Assembly: GCF_000378105.1 (NCBI RefSeq)
Contig: NZ_KB899254.1
Location: forward strand, 105,722-169,721
DNA length: 64,000 nt
Direction of reading: 5' to 3'
From: Rubritalea marina DSM 17716
Lineage (GTDB): Bacteria > Verrucomicrobiota > Verrucomicrobiia > Verrucomicrobiales > Akkermansiaceae
Shown here: piece by piece, positions 58,404 to 64,000 of the stretch
Position numbering within the stretch: the stretch's first letter is position 1
How the letters are laid out: every line of letters begins with the position of its first letter
The notes under the pieces: model-generated
What the model saw: the letters and a program-made list of their open reading frames with translations, nothing else
Told to the model about the DNA's origin: nothing
The model's database searches: none
Program-made: the position numbers and the translations under genes

Positions 58404-60293
58404 CTAGCTTGTTGCGTCGTCTTTATAGAGGAGCGAGACTGGGATAAATAATACAGCGCTACCCAGCATGAGGTAGGTGAAAAACCAAAAGTACGCTGCG
58501 CCTTCTAGCTTGTAGAAGCCCCCTGCTACGAATTCGTAGTGGTATGGTGATGCCGCGGTACTGTTTGATCCCGAGGGGGTGAGGCCTAATGCTGCTTTCC
58601 GTTGATCGAGCCAAGATTGTTTTTGAGTGGTACTTAGATTAGTATTCTTTAGATCCTCGTAGGTGACGATGAGTCCGGTGTCCCACTGTGAGAGTGGTTT
58701 TTGATCGGGGCCTATAGATTGAATACGGAAGCTTTTACCGTTGAGTAATCGGTAGCTCAGCATCGATCCCCAAGGGTCTTGAAGGTCGGCAATCATGGCT
58801 TGACCTTCATCTGAGGAGGGGAATTGAAGCTGCCGTGTGTGGTGGTCTTGGATGAGTGCGGCTGCAGCTTGAAGCTCGAGGTGGGCAGGGACTTCACGGT
58901 GTTGCACAGCGGAGAGATCATTGAAGTGGATAGAGATGTCGTCCGGAGTGCCGATCTTTTGATCGAAGCCAGGGTAGTCGTGCTGGTAGAGCTGCTCTTG
59001 GTGGCTAGACTGACGGACTTTGCTGTCTGAGAGAAGGATGCTAGCGTCTTTTGCTTCGTTCGCGAGTGGGCTAGGAGTCTGGATGTAGTTGTTGATGATG
59101 GCTGTGAGCCCATTGCCGAGGGCTACAGTGATAAGGAACAGAGACATCACCATCGACTTCATGCTGTTTGGTGCTTGGGTGTAGGCAAATTCAAGACAGA
59201 CAATCGAGACCATTACCTCGGCAGAGGTGAGCATCAGGTAGGCTAGTATCTGCCAAGCGATGCTGGGTTCTTGGCCTGCATCGATCCATTCTTGGGTGAG
59301 TGCAGAGAGTGCGAATGCTGCTGCGGTAAGAAACAGTCCCACCCCGATCTTACGCAAAGATGTGAACTTCCACAGTCTATCAACTGCTGGATAGAGGACG
59401 TAAGTGAATATGGGAATGAGCAGCAAAATCATGAAAGGGTTGGCTGCTTGAACTTGTGAGGGCAAGATTTCTATCCCGAAGAGCGTGCGATCCATGTCTA
59501 TCGCTTGGAACACCCAAGTGGAGGCAGTTTGATCGAATAAGGCCCAAAAAATGGCCGTAAAGCTGAAGACACTACAGAGTTTGAATAAGGTCTTGATCCC
59601 TTTCCAAGAGAAGATTTCGCGAGTGAATTCCTTGCCGGCTGGCGGGATGTGGATGAAGGAATGGCGACCCATCCAAAAAACAAGCGTCGCAAGTGCCATC
59701 AAGGCGCCTGGGATGCCGAATGCCCAGTGTGGCCCGTACCATTTCAAGATCCAAGGGATGCAGACGTTTGAGATCGCTGCTCCTAGGTTGATCGAGAAGT
59801 AAAACCAATTGAATGCTTTGGTGATGAGGTGTTGGTTATTTGGTCCAAATTGGTCTCCGACGTGAGCTGAAACGCATGGCTTGATTCCGCCTCCGCCGAT
59901 TGCGATGAGGCCCAAACCTGCTAACAACCACCATGCAGCTGGGCCAACGACCCCCATGTATGCCAGGCAGAGGTGACCTAGGCAGTAAACGATGGAAAGC
60001 GAGATGATTGTTTTGTATTTGCCTAGAAAGCGGTCGGAGAGGATGGCTCCAAATACTGGGGTGAGGTAAATGGCCAAGACAAACCAGTGCACGTTTTCAT
60101 TGGCTTTTGCCGAGCTCATGGGGTCGCTTACCTTGTCCCCTAATAAGTGGAGGTACTGGGTCATGAAGATGACCAAGGCGGCTTTCATTCCGTAAAAGGA
60201 AAAGCGCTCTGCAGCCTCGTTTACGACAATGTACGGAATGCCTTTGGGTAGCTCACTGGTGTCACTGGGGCTGCTGCGATACATGGCTAACAC
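58404..60293 (-). CDS. Proton-dependent oligopeptide transporter (POT/PTR family)
   Basis: Imports di- and tripeptides with protons. 629 residues, with 12-14 predicted helices. The family signature is complete: NEAAERFSFYGM (the ExxERFxYYG motif) in helix 1, and GGGGIKPCVSAHVGDQF. A large soluble insert sits between the later helices (about residues 425-590), an unusual feature for short-chain POT proteins. Start is at 60293 or three codons later. The gph-like gene lies 86 bases upstream on the same strand. Confidence 0.93.
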   Translation of the reverse strand: MLAMYRSSPSDTSELPKGIPYIVVNEAAERFSFYGMKAALVIFMTQYLHLLGDKVSDPMSSAKANENVHWFVLAIYLTPVFGAILSDRFLGKYKTIISLSIVYCLGHLCLAYMGVVGPAAWWLLAGLGLIAIGGGGIKPCVSAHVGDQFGPNNQHLITKAFNWFYFSINLGAAISNVCIPWILKWYGPHWAFGIPGALMALATLVFWMGRHSFIHIPPAGKEFTREIFSWKGIKTLFKLCSVFSFTAIFWALFDQTASTWVFQAIDMDRTLFGIEILPSQVQAANPFMILLLIPIFTYVLYPAVDRLWKFTSLRKIGVGLFLTAAAFALSALTQEWIDAGQEPSIAWQILAYLMLTSAEVMVSIVCLEFAYTQAPNSMKSMVMSLFLITVALGNGLTAIINNYIQTPSPLANEAKDASILLSDSKVRQSSHQEQLYQHDYPGFDQKIGTPDDISIHFNDLSAVQHREVPAHLELQAAAALIQDHHTRQLQFPSSDEGQAMIADLQDPWGSMLSYRLLNGKSFRIQSIGPDQKPLSQWDTGLIVTYEDLKNTNLSTTQKQSWLDQRKAALGLTPSGSNSTAASPYHYEFVAGGFYKLEGAAYFWFFTYLMLGSAVLFIPVSLLYKDDATS

Positions 60294-60379
60294 ATATCGA
60301 ATTGCAGCTGTGAATGGCGAGGAAAAAGAGGCAAACTAGCTCGCTGGAGAGCTTGCATGACTGAGAGTCTAGCTATGTC

Positions 60380-61069
60380 TTATAGACAAGCTGACTCTGA
60401 GTCGCGATATGTAGGGGTGTTCTTTGGGGTGATGATTGTGAGGATATCTTCGACAGATTGCGCGACCCAATTAGGTTTGTGTACCTGGAGCTCAGCTGCA
60501 TCTTCGTAGCCCCATGTCACAGCAATGGAGTGGATACCAGCATTGCGTGCTGTGAAGATATCGACTCGGGAGTCGCCAATGAGGATGGAGTTGTTGCTCG
60601 ATTGGCCTAGCTCACCGAGGAGTTCATGCACTCCAGAAGGGTTTGGTTTCTTTTCGATACCGTCGCGCTGACCTAGCACGCAGGCGAATGGATCGTCAGG
60701 GAAAAGAAATTTGCAGATTTCGGTGGTGAAAGCGTGCGGTTTATTCGAGAGAACGCTTAGGGTACAGCCGAGCTTCTTGAGTTGGGCTATGAGTTCATGG
60801 ATTCCATCGAAGACGATGGTGCCGGAGTTCCAGTGTTCGCCATAGTGATCCATGAAGGCGGCATGCACAGACTCCACTTGCGCCCCTTGGTCATCGCCAG
60901 CGGCTAGTTCACAGAGGTTGAAGGAGCCGTTGCCAATGAAGCTGCGGACTTCTGCTTCACCGTATGTGGGGAGCTGATGCGCCTGAAGGGCGTGATTCAG
61001 TGAGTTGGTAATCCCAGGGAGGGACTCGACGAGGGTGCCGTCGAGATCGAAGATAATGTGTGAATGCAT
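60380..61069 (-). CDS. HAD-family phosphoglycolate phosphatase-like hydrolase
   Basis: About 230 residues from MHSHIIFDLDGTLVESLPG (61069); an in-frame upstream ATG at 61159 adds a tail without homology. HAD motifs: I DLDGT, II SVLSNKP, III lysine in KKPNPSG, and IV GDSRVD. The helical cap (SLNHALQAHQLPTYGEAEVRSFIGNG) matches phosphoglycolate phosphatase (Gph), which removes 2-phosphoglycolate produced in DNA repair or by oxygenase side reactions; other small phosphates cannot be excluded. Confidence 0.88.
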   Translation of the reverse strand: MHSHIIFDLDGTLVESLPGITNSLNHALQAHQLPTYGEAEVRSFIGNGSFNLCELAAGDDQGAQVESVHAAFMDHYGEHWNSGTIVFDGIHELIAQLKKLGCTLSVLSNKPHAFTTEICKFLFPDDPFACVLGQRDGIEKKPNPSGVHELLGELGQSSNNSILIGDSRVDIFTARNAGIHSIAVTWGYEDAAELQVHKPNWVAQSVEDILTIITPKNTPTYRDSESACL

Positions 61070-61216
61070 AGTGTGATTGGGAGGTCGGGAGAGGAGCATG
61101 ATTTGAGTTTCCGTGCAAGTGTGGAAGCTTAAAAAAGTGAGACATGTGTCACACTCCATGTACCCCGCTATGATTGTGGTTGTTATTTAAGAAGAGGGGG
61201 AGAATGATACACCATC

Positions 61217-62545
61217 ATGTTGCCTGAGATCCAAACAAAGATTCCAGGGCCGCGCTCGGTTGAGCTGGCGGCTGAGCTTCGCAAGTATGAAAGTCACAAT
61301 GTCACGTATGTGGCAGATGACTGGCCTGTTTTTTGGGAGCGCGCCAAGGGCTCAATGGTGTGGGATGTGGATGGCAACCGCTACATTGATATGACCTCGG
61401 CTTTCGGTGTGGCTGGCTTGGGGCATACGCATGAAAAATTGCAGCAAGCCATGGCTGAGCAAAGCGCGGTGTTGATGCACGGTATGGGTGATGTTCACCC
61501 AACGGCTCTGAAAATGCAGGTTTGCAAGAAACTTTCTGAGCTTAGCTACGAGCGATGGGGGCAGGGCACTGCCAAGACTGTGCTGGCGAACTCGGGGTTT
61601 GAGGCGGTGGAGACAGCGATCAAAACTGCTTTTATAGCCACAGGAAAACCTGGGGTGCTACACTTTAACAATGGTTACCATGGGCTTGGTTATGGCGCAT
61701 TGTTGGCGGGTGGCTTTGATAAGTTTCGAGGCCCATTCGATCCGCAGATTGCTCCAGTGCGTCAGGTACTAGATTTTCCGCGTGAATCCGATGGTTTAGA
61801 GCAGCTGAAAGCTCAGTTAAAGGAAACCCAGAGTTCTGAGCTTGGGGCGCTGGTTGTGGAGCCGATTCAAGGACGTGGTGGTAAGGTCGTGCCGCCGGCT
61901 GGATTTTTGCAGTTGTTGCGCGATTGGTGTGATGCCAATGCGGTGGTGCTCATCTTTGATGAGATTTATACGGGCTTCAACCGAACTGGGAAGATGTTTG
62001 CCTGTGAATGGGAAGGTGTCTTCCCGGATCTTCTTTGCGTGGGCAAGGCGCTGAGCGGAGGCTACCCGATCTCTGCCTGTGTTGGTCGCTCCGAGGTGAT
62101 GGACAAGTGGCCAGTGAGCCCAGGCGAGGCATTGCATACGAGTACGTTTTTAGGAAATCCAGTGGGCTGCGCGATGGCGGTGGAGGCACTGCGAATGCAC
62201 GCGGATCCGCTGGTGGCTGTGAATGTCGAACGCCAGGGTGATGAGCTCCGGGCGATGCTGCGCGATGTTGATTCTCCATTGATTCACGAAGTGCGTGGCC
62301 GTGGGCTGATGATCGGGGTCGAGCTGCGCCACCCAGATGGCCGACCCGCTGGCGATGTGGCAGGGCCATTGTTAGGCAAGATGCTTGAGCGTGGTGTCGT
62401 CATGTTAGCCGACGGTCCAGAGGGTAATATTCTCGCCTTCACTCCTCCATTCTATATCACCCTAGGTGAATTAGTCTACGTGGTGCAGCAGCTCACCGAG
62501 CTCCTTAGAGATGCCAGCGGGAGTGCTCTACGATTGCCTTACTAA
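61217..62545 (+). CDS. Class III (ornithine/GABA-type) aminotransferase
   Basis: A pyridoxal-phosphate aminotransferase of 442 residues. The Schiff-base lysine is Lys277 in CVGKALSGGYP, and the Asp-binding motif IFDEIYTGFNRTG lies before it. The N-terminal MVWDVDGNRYIDMTSAFGVAGLGHTH and the glycine-rich LANSGFEAVETAIK are typical. It resembles 4-aminobutyrate and other omega-aminotransferases, but no substrate specificity can be read. Its operon context is lacking: it is divergent from gph and followed by repeats. Confidence 0.9.
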   Translation: MLPEIQTKIPGPRSVELAAELRKYESHNVTYVADDWPVFWERAKGSMVWDVDGNRYIDMTSAFGVAGLGHTHEKLQQAMAEQSAVLMHGMGDVHPTALKMQVCKKLSELSYERWGQGTAKTVLANSGFEAVETAIKTAFIATGKPGVLHFNNGYHGLGYGALLAGGFDKFRGPFDPQIAPVRQVLDFPRESDGLEQLKAQLKETQSSELGALVVEPIQGRGGKVVPPAGFLQLLRDWCDANAVVLIFDEIYTGFNRTGKMFACEWEGVFPDLLCVGKALSGGYPISACVGRSEVMDKWPVSPGEALHTSTFLGNPVGCAMAVEALRMHADPLVAVNVERQGDELRAMLRDVDSPLIHEVRGRGLMIGVELRHPDGRPAGDVAGPLLGKMLERGVVMLADGPEGNILAFTPPFYITLGELVYVVQQLTELLRDASGSALRLPY

Positions 62546-62597
62546 AAGCGTTTTAAGTGTGGTGTGCCAGCCCGCCTCATCGGACATGATGGAACGG

Positions 62598-62735
62598 GAT
62601 GTGGTTGGCCTCCAGCCAACGGGGCTCTTATTATTCGGAAATCCCGCCATGCGGCTTCGCCTTTGGCGGGGCTGGTATGTTGATCGCCGTTGGCGATTTT
62701 TTTGGCTTGGGGGAGTTTAGGTGCCCTAGGTTTAG
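62598..62735 (+). repeat. Partial copy of a palindromic intergenic repeat
   Basis: Matches the right half of the repeats at 63180 and 63494: the GTTGGC/GCCAAC palindrome, then a region able to form CCCGCC/GGCGGG, then GGTATGTTGATCGCC and a T run. The GATCGCC hairpin followed by seven T (62683-62703) is also an intrinsic terminator for the aminotransferase gene. Confidence 0.75.
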
Positions 62736-62782
62736 TGATGGCGTCCTTGTCTAAATTGAGTTTTTGCTCATGATCATTCCTA

Positions 62783-63172
62783 ATGAAGGAGTTACTCTTT
62801 ATGTTTATTTTTTTTATTGGGTCATTAGCTTTGACCTTGCCAGCTTGCTTTTACGCGATGCGGGTAGCCAAAGAAAAGGGAACTCTATTAAAGTGGAGAA
62901 ATTGGGCGTGGTGGGTGCATTATGGGGGGCTGCTTATACCGCTTCTATGCGTGTATTATATTCAGAAGTCTGGCTGGTGGTTTGAGAGTGTGGATTTCCT
63001 CTATTGCAGTATCACCTATGTTCTGGCTTGGTCGGCGTCTATCATAGCTGCGGTGTTTTATTATAGAACGTGGGGGTTGCTGAGAAAGCTCCACAAGGAG
63101 GCTGATGAGTTGAGGTATGGGAAGTTCAAAAACTTTGTCAGCAACGACCGTCACCGTGATGATGGATTGTAA
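62783..63172 (+). CDS. Hypothetical small membrane protein
   Basis: 129 residues with three to four hydrophobic segments (LFMFIFFIGSLALTLPACFYA, VHYGGLLIPLLCVYYI, FLYCSITYVLAWSASIIAAVFYY) and a basic C-terminal tail. No family recognised. It is embedded between copies of the palindromic repeat. Alternative start codons nearby are possible. Confidence 0.6.
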   Translation: MKELLFMFIFFIGSLALTLPACFYAMRVAKEKGTLLKWRNWAWWVHYGGLLIPLLCVYYIQKSGWWFESVDFLYCSITYVLAWSASIIAAVFYYRTWGLLRKLHKEADELRYGKFKNFVSNDRHRDDGL

Positions 63173-63176
63173 CGGG

Positions 63177-63440
63177 GAATTCGCCGGAGGTGAAAAACAT
63201 ACCAGCCTAGGCAGAGGGGCGAGGCGAAGCGAGTTCCGCTTGCCTAGGTATGTGGGAAGGGGGGTGAACGTTGGCTGCAGGCCAACAACGCGGGAGGCAA
63301 GGTTGTGGTGGGTTATTGAGTTGATGTTGTTGGCCTTCAGCCAACGGCACCCTTTTTCGAGAACCCAGGGTTGTCGCATCTCCGCTGAGGCTCCGATGAT
63401 TTGACCCTGGGTTGGTATGTTGATCGCCCTTGGCGATTTC
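63177..63440 (+). repeat. Palindromic repeat, copy A
   Basis: About 264 bases with inverted-repeat-like ends: the left end reads TTCGCC-n-GGTGA-AA-AACATACC and the right end is its rough reverse complement (GGTATGTTGATCGCC-CTT-GGCGAT). Inside are a stem ACATACC...GGTATGT, two GTTGGC/GCCAAC palindromes (63270-63286 and 63329-63345), and a 10-bp perfect stem AACCCAGGGT (63362-63371)/ACCCTGGGTT (63404-63413). Likely a REP/MITE-type element. Confidence 0.8.
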
Positions 63441-63490
63441 TTTTGCTCGGGAGAGTTTTGGTACCCTGGGGTCTGAGTGTTTCATGGTAC

Positions 63491-63734
63491 TGGTTCGCCG
63501 GAGGTGAAAGACATACCAGCCTAGGCAGAGGGGCGATGCGAAGCGAGTTCCGCTTGCCTAGGTATGTGGGAGGGGGTGAACGTTGGCTGCAGGCCAACAA
63601 CGCGGCAGGCAAGGTAGTGGTGGGTTATTGCGTTGATGTTGTTGGCCTGCAGCCAACGGGTCCCTTTTTTGAGAACCCAGGGTTATTGCATCTCCGCTGA
63701 GGCTCCGATGGCTTGACCCTCGGCTTGTGTATTG
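63491..63734 (+). repeat. Palindromic repeat, copy B (right end altered)
   Basis: About 90 percent identical by eye to copy A over 63494-63720. After GACCCT at 63720 it diverges: where copy A continues into its terminal hairpin, copy B has only weak similarity for about 14 bases and then unrelated sequence. The terminal hairpin is missing. Confidence 0.75.
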
Positions 63735-63951
63735 GAAAGTATGCTAACATTCGCTCGGAAAGCAGATTGGCAAGATCATCCCTGGGCTAGATCCGTCATC
63801 AACTACGAGATCGCATATCAGCATGATTTGCCTTTCTGCCTTCCTCGCTTTTTTCGAATAGTTGCAAGAAGCATTTGCCAAGTAAATAGCTCGTACACAA
63901 GCCTGATTGATAGAGTGAGGATCCTTCCAATTGATTCAAAAAATCACTAAA
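63735..63951 (+). other. Non-coding leader before a putative IS110 transposase
   Basis: About 217 bases without a convincing gene; an open frame of 72 codons starting at 63732 has no recognisable features. It sits where IS110-group elements carry their left-end non-coding region encoding the bridge (seek) RNA. It contains CCCTGGGC at 63780-63787, matching the palindromic core of the neighbouring repeat, which would be consistent with a target-recognition segment but is short and nearly self-complementary. Confidence 0.35.
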
Positions 63952-64000
63952 ATGGAACAGATTAAATACCAATTAGAAGTCGGAGTAGATGTGGCAAAAA
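63952..64000 (+). mobile_element. Start of a putative IS110-family transposase (cut by window end)
   Basis: Sixteen codons visible: MEQIKYQLEVGVDVAK, then the window ends. The GVDVAK segment right after a short N-terminus matches the first Asp motif of the DEDD (RuvC-like) catalytic domain in IS110-family transposases, which typically read xVGIDVAK near residue 10-15. Only this short stretch supports the call. Confidence 0.5.

Noticed and set aside
62598..63734. CRISPR array in the repeat cluster.
   Set aside because: Copies are over 200 bases long with palindromic structure; not short direct repeats with unique spacers.
63732..63950. Open frame of 72 codons next to the putative IS110 start.
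   Set aside because: No recognisable domain or conserved start, and it lies in the region expected to be non-coding left end of the element.

Overview
The window is one contiguous piece of a bacterial chromosome that looks verrucomicrobial (PVC superphylum). The reasons are the gene order tRNA-Thr–tuf–tRNA-Trp–secE–nusG–rplK–rplA–rplJ–rplL–rpoB–rpoC, a lexA gene preceded by a perfect TGTTC-N4-GAACA palindrome, weak Shine-Dalgarno signals at many starts, Gram-negative envelope genes (BamA, DsbD, Phe-terminated barrels), and several large secreted proteins with no familiar family. All naming is from reading the sequence; no database search was run.

Layout. 1-10.5 kb: a truncated fatty-acid desaturase, pyrD, a glycine-zipper lipoprotein, a DsbD-type reductase, an outer-membrane barrel divergent from a PocR/AraC regulator that overlaps a small cytochrome c lipoprotein, hflX, an L,D-transpeptidase and ruvA. 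10.7-18.7 kb: a small unknown protein, a lone nuoA, ppc, an HD phosphohydrolase, polA and an unknown membrane-anchored protein. 18.9-32.3 kb: the translation/transcription block from tRNA-Thr to rpoC, closed by a strong terminator and carrying structured RNA spacers, the clearest between rplJ and rplL. 32.4-38.8 kb: a secreted NTF2-like protein overlapping a long Arg/Pro/Ser/Thr-repeat TPR protein, a Nudix and a DUF5069-like protein, a cysteine-poor DksA homologue, rpmG, rpsR and folE2. 38.9-46.7 kb: three pseudopilin-like genes resembling a GspI/J/K set, priA, an unknown secreted protein and a LacI-type regulator. 46.8-55.7 kb: a GYF-domain membrane protein, a K+ channel, an Acr3-type arsenite exporter, lexA, HIT, ABM, prfB with a programmed +1 frameshift, two unknown secreted proteins and tRNA-Glu. 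55.9-62.5 kb: bamA, a POT peptide transporter, a phosphoglycolate-phosphatase-like HAD enzyme and a class III aminotransferase. 62.6-64 kb: accessory DNA with three copies of a palindromic repeat around a small membrane gene, ending in what looks like the first codons of an IS110-family transposase.

Most of the window is housekeeping. The accessory signals worth most attention are the repeat cluster with the putative IS110 element at the right edge, the pseudopilin cassette, the repeat-rich secreted operon at 32.4-35.2 kb, and the structured RNA just ahead of rplL. No CRISPR array, prophage, rRNA gene or recognisable defence island was seen.
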